Shown here piece after piece: positions 44,614 to 54,300 of a stretch of 64,000 bases of DNA. The stretch is taken from positions 1-64,000 of the forward strand of contig CAXXSU010000004.1 of assembly GCA_963664465.2 (NCBI GenBank), read 5' to 3'. The notes below the pieces were generated by a model. It saw nothing but the letters and a program-made list of their open reading frames with translations, ran no database searches and had not been told where the DNA came from. Origin of the DNA: CAVOAK01 sp963664465 (GTDB lineage Bacteria; Pseudomonadota; Alphaproteobacteria; UBA8366; CAVOAK01). Made by a program: the position numbers and the translations under genes. How positions within the stretch are numbered: position 1 is the first letter of the stretch; every line of letters starts with the position of its first letter.

Positions 44614-46617
44614 ATGCAGGGGCTTAACGTGCCTGTCAGGACTCTGCGTACGTCATCGGCACTAGCCATATTCGCGGTATTTGTTGCCGCCGCGTCTTCC
44701 GTGTGGGCCGAGCAAATTTCAGCTTCGGACACCAAAGCGCTGCGAGTTGCAATCGCCGCTTCGAAGTCTGGAAACTGGAAGTCGGCAACAACGCGTGCGA
44801 GCCGAACCTCAGCTGAACTTCCAAAAAAAGTTGTTGCCTGGCTTAGGTTCAAATCGGCCAAATCGGGCGCGGCAGCCGAAGACATTATCAAATTCATCGA
44901 TGCGAACCCCGAATGGCCGTCGCTGCGGCTCATGCGCCAACGTGCAGAAGAGGCACTCACGGACTCGACATCTGATCAAGTCGTTCTCGACTGGTTCGAG
45001 CGATATCCACCAGTTTCGGCGGCCGGCGCGATCGGCCATCTTGCGGCACTCGTTCGTGCAGAGCGCCACGATGAGGCAGTTCTACTGGCGCGGCAGACAT
45101 GGATTGGCCTTGATATGGGCCGCAGTCAGGAGCGCTCATTCCGTAGGCAGTTCCGCAAGCTGCTACGCCCAGAGGACGAAACAGCGCGGCTCGACCGGCT
45201 GCTTTGGGACGAACGCGTCTCGGCGGCCCGAAGACAAATGCGGCATGTCACCAAGGATTATCGAGCCCTTGCCGAAGCGCGCATTCGACTGATCCAAAGT
45301 CGTGGCGGCGTCGACGCGGCGATCGCTCACGTGCCCGAGCATCTCATTGATGCGCCGGGACTTGTCTACGAGCGCCTTAGATGGCGGAGAAAAAAGAGAT
45401 TTGACGAACGCGCATTGGAACTGTTGATACCGCGACGCGATGATCTTGTGCGCCCATCGCAATGGTGGACCGAAAGACACATCCTCGCGCGGCGTGTACT
45501 GCGCACCGGCAATGCGACTCTCGCTTACCGTCTAGCCAGTGAACACGGGCAAGAGCCCGGACAGGGACATGCTGAGGCGGAATGGCTTGCCGGCTGGATC
45601 GCACTCCGCTTTCTTCACGACTACGAAACGGCGTTTCTCCATTTCAAGTCGCTATTCGAAAATGTGCGCTATCCCATTAGCCGGTCGCGCGGCTCATATT
45701 GGGCGGGGCGTGCCGCTGAGGCGGCCAACAAGCACGTCATAGCCGCATTGTGGTATCGCGTAGCCGCAACGCACGTTACGACATTCTATGGTCAACTCGC
45801 GGCGGCCCAGTTAACGGAAAGGCAGCAACCGACCCTCCCGCCAGAAGTGTCGCCGACCGCGGAAGAAACCAAAAACTTCGAGCAGCACGAACTTGTCCGT
45901 GCGATACGTGCATTGGCGAAGGTGGACGGCGATCAAGAGCTTGCGACGTTCTTTCGACGCCTAGCAGGACTGGCATCCGGACCCGCGATGTGGACCAATA
46001 CTGCGCGCTTGGCGCGCGACGTCGGCCGAAGTGACTTAGCCGTCCTTGTGGCGAAGAAGGCGGCACAAGCAGGCGTCGTCCTCAGCGTGAGCGGTTATCC
46101 GGCGCTACCCACACGCCATGGCCAGGAACCCGATGCAGCGTTAGTTCATGCGGTAATTCGGCAGGAGAGCGCATTCGATCCGGCAGCGGTCAGTCCGAGA
46201 GGGGCACGCGGCCTTATGCAACTCATGCCGCGCACCGCGCGGTCGCTTGCGCAGCAACTCAAGATTTCACATCGCCGTTCGCTCCTGACGGCAGATCCGG
46301 ACCACAACTTGCGGCTCGGCAGCGCATATCTTGCAGAATTGCTCAAGGCCTACGACAGCTCGTTTATTTTGTCGCTCGCCGCCTACAACGCAGGAAAATC
46401 CCGCGTTAAGCGCTGGCTGACGGATCATGGCGATCCACGAAACGTAAGTGCCGACGCCATCGACTGGATCGAATCCATCCCGATTGGTGAGACGCGAAAT
46501 TATGTCCAACGGGTGCTGGAAAATTATGCGGTTTATACGCAGCGCCTACACGGCCGACGCGCCGGCGCCATATTGCAGCCGCTCGCAAAAGATGGCCATC
46601 CGGCGGTAACACCATGA
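44614..46617 (+). CDS. Soluble lytic murein transglycosylase (Slt family)
   Basis: A 667-residue periplasmic enzyme that cleaves peptidoglycan with 1,6-anhydro formation. The N-terminus has a signal peptide (SALAIFAVFVAAASSVWA). A long helical superhelix follows (about residues 40-480), then the SLT domain: VIRQESAFDPAAVSPRGARG with the catalytic Glu, LMQLMPRTA, NLRLGSAYLAELLKAYDSSF and SLAAYNAGKSRVKRW. A GTG 33 bp upstream is an alternative start. Length fits the Slt70 type. Confidence 0.92.
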   Translation: MQGLNVPVRTLRTSSALAIFAVFVAAASSVWAEQISASDTKALRVAIAASKSGNWKSATTRASRTSAELPKKVVAWLRFKSAKSGAAAEDIIKFIDANPEWPSLRLMRQRAEEALTDSTSDQVVLDWFERYPPVSAAGAIGHLAALVRAERHDEAVLLARQTWIGLDMGRSQERSFRRQFRKLLRPEDETARLDRLLWDERVSAARRQMRHVTKDYRALAEARIRLIQSRGGVDAAIAHVPEHLIDAPGLVYERLRWRRKKRFDERALELLIPRRDDLVRPSQWWTERHILARRVLRTGNATLAYRLASEHGQEPGQGHAEAEWLAGWIALRFLHDYETAFLHFKSLFENVRYPISRSRGSYWAGRAAEAANKHVIAALWYRVAATHVTTFYGQLAAAQLTERQQPTLPPEVSPTAEETKNFEQHELVRAIRALAKVDGDQELATFFRRLAGLASGPAMWTNTARLARDVGRSDLAVLVAKKAAQAGVVLSVSGYPALPTRHGQEPDAALVHAVIRQESAFDPAAVSPRGARGLMQLMPRTARSLAQQLKISHRRSLLTADPDHNLRLGSAYLAELLKAYDSSFILSLAAYNAGKSRVKRWLTDHGDPRNVSADAIDWIESIPIGETRNYVQRVLENYAVYTQRLHGRRAGAILQPLAKDGHPAVTP

Positions 46618-46717
46618 CATAGGCGACGTATTACCCACTCCCAACAGCCATTCTTCTGCCGGTAATATTCAAATTACACGACAAGTATTCCTGAGCAATC
46701 GAATCACGCCAAACCGC

Positions 46718-47563
46718 ATGCGCGACTTCTCCGAACACATCTATACGTCCCAGGACGGTCTGCCGCTCTACTATCGGAGCTACGGCACGGCGTATTCAAA
46801 CCAACCGCCGGTCCTATGTCTTCCTGGATTAACGCGCAATTCTCAGGATTTTCACCGACTTGCCATGCACCTCGGCAAATCTCGCTACGTGATCTGCCCT
46901 GATTATAGGGGGCGCGGCAAGTCAGCCTACGATACGGATCCGAATCGGTATCAACCAAGGACTTATCTCGACGATATCCGACACTTGCTGGTGGTCGCCG
47001 GGGTTCACCGCGTCATCGTCATCGGCACCTCGATGGGAGGCCTGCTCGCAATGGGCCTGGGGGTGATTGCCCCAGCCATATTGCGTGGGGTCATCTTCAA
47101 CGACATTGGCCCGGGAATCGGAGCCGGATTGGATAGCATCTTGGCATATGCCGGGACTGATCGGCCGGTCGCCGATTGGGACGCTGCGGCGCGTGAGTTC
47201 CGCCACGCACTTCCTCGCGCAACGTTCCAGAGCGACGACGATTTGCAGCTCGCGATACGTGGCACCTGGCGCGAGCGAGACGACGGAATGCTCCATGTCG
47301 ACTGGGATATTCGGCTTGTTCAATACATGCTCAAAGGTCCCCCGCTACCGGATCTATGGCGACTCTTCCGATGCTTGCGTCGGGTACCAGCGCTTGCGTT
47401 TCGTGGTGAGAATTCGGATATTCTCGACCGTGAAACCTTCCAACGAATGGCAGCGGAGCATGATGGACTGGTGCAGGTCGAGGTGAAACGCACAGGCCAC
47501 ACGCCCTCGTTGAACGAACCCGAATCGGTCCACGCTATCGATGCCTTCCTCAAATCTCTCTGA
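46718..47563 (+). CDS. Alpha/beta hydrolase
   Basis: A 281-residue soluble hydrolase. LCLPGLTRNSQDFHRLA is the oxyanion region, VIGTSMGGLLAMGLG carries the nucleophilic Ser, AFRGENSDILDRETF the Asp and RTGHTPSLNEPES the His. Substrate unknown; esterase or lactonase activity is likely from the fold. Its 3' end overlaps the following dehydratase gene by 23 bp, suggesting translational coupling. Confidence 0.88.
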   Translation: MRDFSEHIYTSQDGLPLYYRSYGTAYSNQPPVLCLPGLTRNSQDFHRLAMHLGKSRYVICPDYRGRGKSAYDTDPNRYQPRTYLDDIRHLLVVAGVHRVIVIGTSMGGLLAMGLGVIAPAILRGVIFNDIGPGIGAGLDSILAYAGTDRPVADWDAAAREFRHALPRATFQSDDDLQLAIRGTWRERDDGMLHVDWDIRLVQYMLKGPPLPDLWRLFRCLRRVPALAFRGENSDILDRETFQRMAAEHDGLVQVEVKRTGHTPSLNEPESVHAIDAFLKSL

Positions 47564-48536
47564 CCCGCGTCCGACATTCGACGACGTGCGTGCGGCGGCT
47601 GAACAGATTCGTGGCAAAGCGGTGCGCACGCCACTTCTGGAATCGCCGACCGTCAACGAGCGGCTTGGCGGCCGCTTGCTGATCAAGGCTGAACCCTTAC
47701 AGCGCACAGGTTCGTTCAAGTTTCGCGGTGCCTACAACAAACTTAGCCGGCTTAGTTCCGATCAACTCAAGGCCGGCGTGGTCACGTACTCATCCGGCAA
47801 CCATGCACAGGGGATCGCATCGGTTGCGCAATTGCTGGGCGCGCCCTCGACGATCGTAATGCCGACCGATGCCCCACAGATAAAAGTCGACAATACCAAA
47901 GCTTACGGTGCTGAAATTGTGTCCTACGAGCGGGGCAGCGTCGACCGCGAAACTTTAGCCGGACACATCGCCAAAGATCGGGGCGCAACACTGATATCGC
48001 CCTTTGACGATCCCGAAATCATCGCCGGACAGGGAACAGTCGGCCTGGAGATTTCGGAACAGGCTGACGAAGCTGGCATCGCCATTGACGTCGCGCTGGT
48101 ACCGTGCGGCGGTGGCGGGCTGGTTTCCGGGGTAGCTCTTGCGCTCGCGGAGGCATGTCCGGATACCGCCGTCTACGCTGTGGAACCAGTCGGATTCGAT
48201 AGTATGACCCGCTCGCTTGCGGCCGGCGAGCCGTCAGGTAACGTTCCCGGCGCACAATCCATCTGCGATGCGCTGCAGCCGCCACGCGCCGGCGACTTTA
48301 CCTTTGCGTTGTGCCAAAAACACCTGGCAGGTGGGCTCTCGATCGACGACGGCGCGGTCCTGCGCGCGATGAGCGTCGCCTTCGGCGAGTTCAAACTGGT
48401 CGTTGAACCGGGTGGGAGTATCGCGCTAGCCGCAGCGCTCGAGCGGAAAATACCGATTGAGGGCCGAACAATTGTTGTCGTCTGCTCTGGCGGCAATGTC
48501 GATAGCTCGGTCTTCGCAAGCGCGATCGATTCCTAG
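47541..48536 (+). CDS. Threonine/serine dehydratase-like PLP enzyme
   Basis: A 331-residue fold-type II PLP enzyme without an ACT domain. The Schiff-base Lys is in RTGSFKFRGAYNKL, the substrate loop is SSGNHAQGIASVA and the phosphate loop PCGGGGLVSGVA. It could be a threonine/serine dehydratase, a serine racemase or a hydroxyaspartate dehydratase; these are not separable by eye. It overlaps the upstream hydrolase gene. A longer homologue with ACT lies at 19776. Confidence 0.85.
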   Translation: MPSSNLSDPRPTFDDVRAAAEQIRGKAVRTPLLESPTVNERLGGRLLIKAEPLQRTGSFKFRGAYNKLSRLSSDQLKAGVVTYSSGNHAQGIASVAQLLGAPSTIVMPTDAPQIKVDNTKAYGAEIVSYERGSVDRETLAGHIAKDRGATLISPFDDPEIIAGQGTVGLEISEQADEAGIAIDVALVPCGGGGLVSGVALALAEACPDTAVYAVEPVGFDSMTRSLAAGEPSGNVPGAQSICDALQPPRAGDFTFALCQKHLAGGLSIDDGAVLRAMSVAFGEFKLVVEPGGSIALAAALERKIPIEGRTIVVVCSGGNVDSSVFASAIDS

Positions 48537-48567
48537 CAAACAACTGGATCCGCGGCAAAAACGCTAA

Positions 48568-49074
48568 TTAGCCGACAGCTTTAACCGGACGTCGCGGTCG
48601 ACTGGGCGCATCCTCCGCGGCGCCAACACGCGCCGCGCCACCGACCGTCGCATCTTCATGTTTAGTATCCTGTGAGACGTGGCCGCTCTGCGGCAGTTCA
48701 GACTTCGGCTCGATGTGGCGGCAAAGGCCCTGGACATACGCGCCGGCATCGATCGACAGGGTTTGGTGGTTGATGTCGCCGACGACATGCGCCGTGCCGC
48801 TGAGTTGGACAACCCGCGCGGTGACTTCTCCGTTCGCCGCACCGGCAATCTTCACAGTATCGGCGGCAATCGAACCATTGATCACCGCCGTCGTCCCAAT
48901 GGTCAGAAGCCGACTACGCACATCACCATCGACAGTGCCATCGATTTGAACGTCCCCGTCGGTGTTCAGATTACCGATAATTCGAAGGTTGGCACTGATG
49001 ATCGAGGGCGGAGGCGGCCGTTCCGGCGCACGTTCCGCACCGCCCTTGGCAGCCGATTTACCTCTTCGAAACAT
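48568..49074 (-). CDS. Bactofilin
   Basis: A 168-residue polymer-forming cytoskeletal protein. The core (about residues 25-120) is a run of short beta-helix repeats (IGNLNTDGDVQIDGTVDGDV, VVQLSGTAHVVGDINHQTLS), flanked by a Pro/basic N-terminus and an unstructured C-terminus, as in bactofilins. These filaments localise peptidoglycan enzymes; the M23 peptidase encoded immediately upstream, overlapping by 17 bp, is the obvious partner. Confidence 0.9.
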   Translation of the reverse strand: MFRRGKSAAKGGAERAPERPPPPSIISANLRIIGNLNTDGDVQIDGTVDGDVRSRLLTIGTTAVINGSIAADTVKIAGAANGEVTARVVQLSGTAHVVGDINHQTLSIDAGAYVQGLCRHIEPKSELPQSGHVSQDTKHEDATVGGAARVGAAEDAPSRPRRPVKAVG

Positions 49075-50812
49075 ATCTGCCCGCCTTGATAAACTTCAAC
49101 GGATCAATCTGCTTTCCGTCAAATAGTATCTCGTAATGCACATGTGGCCCGGTTGAACGGCCCGTGTTTCCAAGTAGGCCGATTTTATACCTATAATCAA
49201 CAACTTGTCCTTTCTTTACGAGAATTTTGTTGAAGTGTCCATAACGCGTTCGCACGCCATATCCATGGTCGATTTCCACCATCTTTCCGAAGCGTGCCTT
49301 ACGTCCGACAACGACCACCGTTCCAGGCGCAGTCGCGTACACGGGCGAGCGAATCCAACCCGCGAGATCGGCGCCAAAATGCATCGACCGGCGTTTCGTC
49401 AATGGATCCTTTCGAATGCCAAATCCACTTGCCACATGGTAGTTGTCGACCGGCGCAACAAGCGGCAGTGCATGAAAGATTTCACGCAGCGATTCCCACT
49501 GACCAAGGTTTGTCTCGAGGTTGAGTAAGGCATCGGCCAGTCCCTCCCTTTCATGGCTCAACGCAGCGGTCGAAACTCCGTCACCCGCGGGCGCGGCGAT
49601 AAACAGTCCGCCTTGCCCAGAGGGCGAATATTCGACGCGTGACATCAAAGTCTTCGAATCAAGCCCCGCCATCGTGATGATTCGCTGCAAATCTTCCAAT
49701 CCTTCGATCGCGCGCTCCGAGTAGCGCACCAACGTCGCCTCTTGGCTTGTGTAGAGCTCCTCCAATCGCTCGAGGAGCCGGGCCACACGTTCACTGACCG
49801 GCAGTTGCGCCAGATTAGTGTCATTGAGCTGGCCAGCCTGCGTAGATAGCTGTCCGAGGACCTCCGTCAACTGCGCCTCCAGCCGCTGGCTTTGAGTTCT
49901 GGATGCGCCAAGCAAGTTTTCGAGAGCTGCCATTCGGGTTTCTGACGCAGTGCGCTGGCGAAGCGCGCCCACATGCTTGGTCCTTACGGCCAGTAAAGCC
50001 TCAGACATGCTTACGAGTTCTGTCGTGAGTTCGTCGCCGCGCTTGCGTTCGGCCTCCCATTCGAGCTCGATTCGCGCGACATGGGATTGTAATTCGCCGT
50101 GGGAATTCTTCAGGGACGCTAGACTGTTGTTGGTCGCATCCAGACTATTCTCAAGCGTAGCGACCTCTTTCTCCCTTAACGCGAGCACCGTTTGAGTCTC
50201 AACCAACTTGCCCTCGATTTCGCGCAGGCGATCACGCAACAATGTCCGCAAACGCACGGCACCGTCACCGTCTGCGTCGACGCGCGCGAAATCAGCCTCG
50301 ATCTTACTCAGCGACTCCTCAATGAGCGCCGAGATCTGAGTCATTTCAGTGACGTCGGCGGCGAATTGTCGTAGGTGCTGCGCAAATTCGTCACCGACTC
50401 CGGTCGCCGCCGAATCCGCGTCCAATTGGCTGATCCGTTTGCTCTGCTTCCCTAATTCGCCTTGCCCCGTTGCAAGACGCTGCGTCAGCAGAGCAACCTT
50501 CTCCTGGTAGTCAGATGCCTCACCCAGCAAGTCTCTATAGGCGGCTTTGATTTCGTTAAGTTCGTCGACGCCGGATCGAATGACGGTTTGCTGGTCGAGT
50601 GCAGTATAAGTCGCCCCACCAACCCACATCAGTGCCACCACCGCCAGCAGCGTCAGGCTCACTTGTAGCCGAGCCGTCAGCCGAACGAAATGAACCGCGC
50701 CCCCGGACCGAAGCAGTAAATAGCGTTCGCGAAACAGGAATTTGGTGCAGCGTTCGCACGCGGCACCAACCCAGGCTGCTAAGGCCCACAGGACGCGTCT
50801 TGCGTCAGGCAC
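49058..50812 (-). CDS. M23 family metallopeptidase with long coiled coil
   Basis: A 584-residue membrane-anchored peptidoglycan hydrolase. After a basic N-terminus there is one membrane helix (VSLTLLAVVALMWVGGATYT), a coiled coil of about 300 residues, then the LytM/M23 domain. The zinc residues are in RSMHFGADLAG and TGPHVHYEILFDG, with the intervening VEIDHGYGVRTRYGH block intact. I prefer the GTG at 50812 (GGAG nine bases upstream) over a TTG at 50830. Overlap with the bactofilin gene indicates a shared job in cell-shape control. Confidence 0.9.
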   Translation of the reverse strand: MPDARRVLWALAAWVGAACERCTKFLFRERYLLLRSGGAVHFVRLTARLQVSLTLLAVVALMWVGGATYTALDQQTVIRSGVDELNEIKAAYRDLLGEASDYQEKVALLTQRLATGQGELGKQSKRISQLDADSAATGVGDEFAQHLRQFAADVTEMTQISALIEESLSKIEADFARVDADGDGAVRLRTLLRDRLREIEGKLVETQTVLALREKEVATLENSLDATNNSLASLKNSHGELQSHVARIELEWEAERKRGDELTTELVSMSEALLAVRTKHVGALRQRTASETRMAALENLLGASRTQSQRLEAQLTEVLGQLSTQAGQLNDTNLAQLPVSERVARLLERLEELYTSQEATLVRYSERAIEGLEDLQRIITMAGLDSKTLMSRVEYSPSGQGGLFIAAPAGDGVSTAALSHEREGLADALLNLETNLGQWESLREIFHALPLVAPVDNYHVASGFGIRKDPLTKRRSMHFGADLAGWIRSPVYATAPGTVVVVGRKARFGKMVEIDHGYGVRTRYGHFNKILVKKGQVVDYRYKIGLLGNTGRSTGPHVHYEILFDGKQIDPLKFIKAGRYVSKR

Positions 50813-50814
50813 TT

Positions 50815-51108
50815 TTAGAGTCTCCAGCAACCCACGGCCGCCCTTCGCCAGCGACAGCGCTGATTGTCACTGACCGGTTCTGAAAGCGCGGCGACTGGCT
50901 GTGTCCCATATTCCTTCCCCGTTGCCAAAGCTGTCGCGGTGTAGATCTCACATCGGGGTATTGGCGCGGCAACAATTGGCCGCTCGAAAGTATCGGTTAG
51001 AGGGGTCAAAGACAAGCCAGATTTGGCTGGCAATTGGACACCGCCAACCGTCCGCATACAGGCTTCTTTAAACTCGACTATTTCGCTAGTCTGACGAATT
51101 CCCACCAT
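50815..51108 (-). CDS. Possible small hypothetical protein
   Basis: A 97-residue frame that ends 2 bp before the preferred start of the M23 peptidase gene. It has no membrane segment, no recognised domain, and an Arg/Trp-rich C-terminus. The tight junction with the downstream gene is its only support; it may equally be leader sequence. Otherwise 50813-51164 contains the divergent promoters and nothing else I recognise. Confidence 0.22.
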   Translation of the reverse strand: MVGIRQTSEIVEFKEACMRTVGGVQLPAKSGLSLTPLTDTFERPIVAAPIPRCEIYTATALATGKEYGTQPVAALSEPVSDNQRCRWRRAAVGCWRL

Positions 51109-51164
51109 GGTTCGAGACGCAGCCCGCCGCGCCTCGCAATCCGACAATCTGGTGCCAGACAGGA

Positions 51165-51674
51165 ATGCACGACTTAGTCGCGACGATTTTGGGTGTGGTC
51201 GGCTTGTTGGCCATTTCAAGCGTATTGCGTCCCGTCGCAACGCGAATCAACTTCCCATTCACCGTTCTCCTCGCCCTTGTCGGCGTTGTGCTGGGTGCCA
51301 TCGTCGTCGCTTTTGGACATACCGATGTCTGGCTCCTCGGCGACTTCATGCGTTCGATGAGTGCGCTCGAGATAACCTCCGACGCAGTGTTCTTCTTGTT
51401 CCTTCCGACGCTGGTGTTTGAAGCGGCATTGTCGATCAATGTTCGGCGATTGCTCGACGACCTCCTCCCCATACTTGTTTTGGCGGTGGTGGGGCTCTTG
51501 ATATCGACGAGTCTGATCGGCGGTGCATTGTGGTGGGCGTCAGGGGTATCGCTGGCCGCGCGCGACTTCAGGAACTTCCTGGATCGCAACCCGGAACTTC
51601 GCGAAACGATACACAGCATCGCCAGAGAGCGCATTGGGCAGGACATGCAGTTCTCACCCGCCGGAACGGTCTAA
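51165..51674 (+). pseudogene. Cation/proton antiporter remnant with internal deletion
   Basis: The first ~128 residues are the N-terminal helices of a CPA1-type sodium/proton antiporter (ISSVLRPVATRINFPFTVLL, FFLFLPTLVFEAALSINVRR). The frame then jumps straight into ARDFRNFLDRNPELRETIHS, which reads like the very end of a cyclic-nucleotide-binding domain found at the C-terminus of such antiporters. About two thirds of the expected protein is missing, with the junction near 51556-51562. The frame is kept, but the product cannot be a working transporter. Confidence 0.65.
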
Positions 51675-51749
51675 CTCATGCGGGGACTTCGCTTGCGTAT
51701 GATACTGGTCTGCCGCGGTCGTAAAGAACGCGTCGCGAGTATGGCAAGA

Positions 51750-51773
51750 CGCTGTCAACAACGTTGGACAGCG
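51750..51773 (+). terminator. Hairpin after antiporter remnant
   Basis: CGCTGT pairs with ACAGCG, and an inner CAAC with GTTG around a three-base loop, with one bulged base. No good T-run follows, so it may be a weak terminator or a relic. Confidence 0.35.
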
Positions 51774-51802
51774 CCAGCCTTGACGTCGATCCGGTCCAGG
51801 CA

Positions 51803-53583
51803 ATGATGGTCGAGCAACTTCTAATCCTCGCCATTCTGGCCGGCATCTTTGGGCTGTTTCTGTGGGGCCGTTGGCGCTACGACGTGGTCGCGTTCGGCGC
51901 CTTGCTGATCGCTGTTGTCGTTGGCGTCGTTGCGCCGGCAAGCGCGTTTTCCGGCTTCAGCCATCCGGCGACCGTTACCGTGGCGACGGTATTGATCCTG
52001 AGTCGGGCGCTTACCAATTCCGGTGTTACCGACTTGCTCGCAAAGGCCATTGCACCGGCGACTGGCCATACAGTTACACATTTGGGTGCGCTCTCCGGCA
52101 TAGCCGCCGTGATGTCGGCCTTCATGAACAATGTCGGTGCGCTTGCATTGCTGATGCCGGTGGCGATTCGGTCAGCCAATCAGGCGGAACGTTAGCCTCG
52201 AAAATCCTGATGCCACTCTCCTTCGCATCGATCCTCGGCGGTCTCGTAACTCTGATCGGTACGCCACCGAACATAATCATTGCGACTTATCGAGGGCAGG
52301 TCACGGGCGAGCCATTCAAGATGTTCGATTTTCTGCCGGTCGGCGGTACCGTAGCTCTCGTCGGCTGCATTTTTGTGGTTTCGATTGGCTGGCGCCTGAT
52401 AGCCAGCGCTGGCCGCGCGAAGGCGGCTCCGCAGGATCTCTTCCAGATCGAAGATTATGTCACTCAGGCACGGGTGCCCCGAGGCGCGAAGATCGTCGGC
52501 ATGACGTTCGCCGAGGCGGAAGAACTAGCGGCTCGGAGCGACGCGCAATTCGTTGGTCTGACGCGCCGTGGGCGACGCTACACGAGGTTGCCGAAGCGGG
52601 TGCCGATCGCCGCCAGCGACCGGTTGATTATCGAAGCCGGACCTGCAGAAATCGACAAAGTCGTGACCGACCTCGGCCTCAAGATCGTCGGCACGGAAGG
52701 CGCCAGTTCGGCGCTTTTGTCCGCCGAGGGATCGGGCCCGGCCGAAGCAGTCGTACAGGCGGGATCCAGACTTGAGGGGCGTACTGTCGAATCGATGCGC
52801 TTCCCAAGCCGGCATGGCGTGCATCTTCTGGCGGTCTCGAGGCAAGGCAGGCCCTATCGGGACCACCTCAGCGCATTGCGCTTCCGTGTTGGCGACGTCT
52901 TGCTGCTGCATGGCGACCTCGATCACCTGCCGGAAGTGATCTCGTCACTTGGATGCCTGCCCTTAGCCGAACGCGGTCTTCAGTTCGGCACAGGCAAGCG
53001 AATCACCGTGTCGCTCGGAATCTATGGGTTGGCGATCACGGCTGGCGCCATAAACCTGTTGCCATTGGAAGTCGCTTTGGGGCTTGCCGCCGTCGTCATG
53101 GTGATCTCCAATATCGTGCCCCTGCGCGATCTCTACGAGAGTATCGACTGGCCGGTGATCGTGTTGCTCGGCGCCATGATCCCGATCGGCGGCGCGCTTG
53201 AGTCGACCGGCGCGACGGACGCAATTGTCGGGCTCCTATTTGAGCCCGTGCGCAATGTTTCACCTGTCATCGCGCTGGTCCTTCTGCTCGTCTTTACGAT
53301 GACCCTTTCGGATATCCTAAACAACGCTGCAACAGCGGTTGTGATGGCGCCGATCGCGGTCGCGGTCGCCGACCGGCTGACCGTCAGTTCCGACCCGTTC
53401 TTGATGGCGGTCGCAGTTGGCGCATCCTGCGCGTTCCTGACCCCGATCGGTCATCAGAACAATGCACTCATCATGGGGCCCGGCGGATACGCCTTTGGCG
53501 ATTATTGGCGTCTCGGATTGCCGCTGGAGATATTGATCGTCGCCGTGGCGACGCCGGCAATCCTATTGGTCTGGCCGCTATAA
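51803..53583 (+). pseudogene. SLC13-type permease with TrkA-C domains, frameshifted
   Basis: The first frame (from the ATG at 51803) encodes the first ~130 residues, ending LALLMPVAIRSANQAER with a TAG at 52193. The second frame carries on with ASKILMPLSFASILGGLVTL and runs to 53583. In intact relatives these segments are continuous, so one base appears lost near 52180-52195. The central part has two TrkA-C (RCK_C) domains (about 52470-52960), followed by the second membrane half (TLSDILNNAATAVVMAPIAV). It would otherwise be an anion or sulfate/dicarboxylate-type transporter. A sequencing error could mimic this. Confidence 0.75.
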
Positions 53584-53622
53584 ATACGGGATGCCCTGCA
53601 CTGGCTTACCGAAGGAGCACCG

Positions 53623-54270
53623 ATGATAAAATTCTATGCGACTGCAGTGAGTACGTATTGCGCCAAGGTCCGCATCGCTCTCGACGTAAAGGGTGTGGAG
53701 TATGAGACGGTTCTGCCGCCAGGCGGCCACGGCGCTGCTGAATATAAGAAGATCGTGCCGATGGGAACCATTCCAGCCATCCAGGACGGCGACTTCGTCC
53801 TCAGCGAATCCGATACATTGATCGAATATCTCGAAGAAAAATATCCGGAACCGTCACTGTTACCAGGAACCGCTGAAGCGCGGGCGCGCCAGCGTTTTCT
53901 GTCGCGATTTCATGACCTCCAGCTGGAGCCGCATCTGCGGCACACCTTCGTCCATGGCGGTCCGTCGCGACTCGACCCGGCGGTGCTCAATGCGAACTTG
54001 GATAACTACCAGGAACGCGTGCTCCAGCTCGACACACTGATTGACCCTCATCCCTTCATGGCCAGCGAGACGATCAGCATCGCCGATTGCGCATTTCCGG
54101 GCACCTTTACGTTCGCCGATCAACTGTTGCCCCATCTGGGCCGCGACTCCGTATACGGCCCCAACCTTCAGGCTTGGCGCGAGGTGGTCTACAGTCACCC
54201 GGCGGTCAAAGCGACAACCGACGTGAGCAGTCGGGAGACAGAAGCGTGGATCAAGCGTCTGCCGAGTTGA
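53623..54270 (+). CDS. Glutathione S-transferase
   Basis: A 215-residue GST. The thioredoxin-like N-terminal domain has FYATAVSTYCAKVRIALDVK and the cis-proline/SES motif GTIPAIQDGDFVLSESDTLI. The C-terminal helical domain contains SIADCAFPGTFTFADQLL. The N-terminal Ser/Cys region suggests a Beta/Zeta-like class. It conjugates glutathione to electrophiles or isomerises a substrate; the actual one is unknown. Confidence 0.88.
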   Translation: MIKFYATAVSTYCAKVRIALDVKGVEYETVLPPGGHGAAEYKKIVPMGTIPAIQDGDFVLSESDTLIEYLEEKYPEPSLLPGTAEARARQRFLSRFHDLQLEPHLRHTFVHGGPSRLDPAVLNANLDNYQERVLQLDTLIDPHPFMASETISIADCAFPGTFTFADQLLPHLGRDSVYGPNLQAWREVVYSHPAVKATTDVSSRETEAWIKRLPS

Positions 54271-54300
54271 CCGGACTAAATCGCGCGATGCAACGCAATT

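Noticed and set aside
52193..52195. Programmed frameshift in the SLC13-type permease
   Set aside because: No slippery heptamer or pausing structure is apparent at the shift, so a simple one-base loss or sequencing error is more likely.
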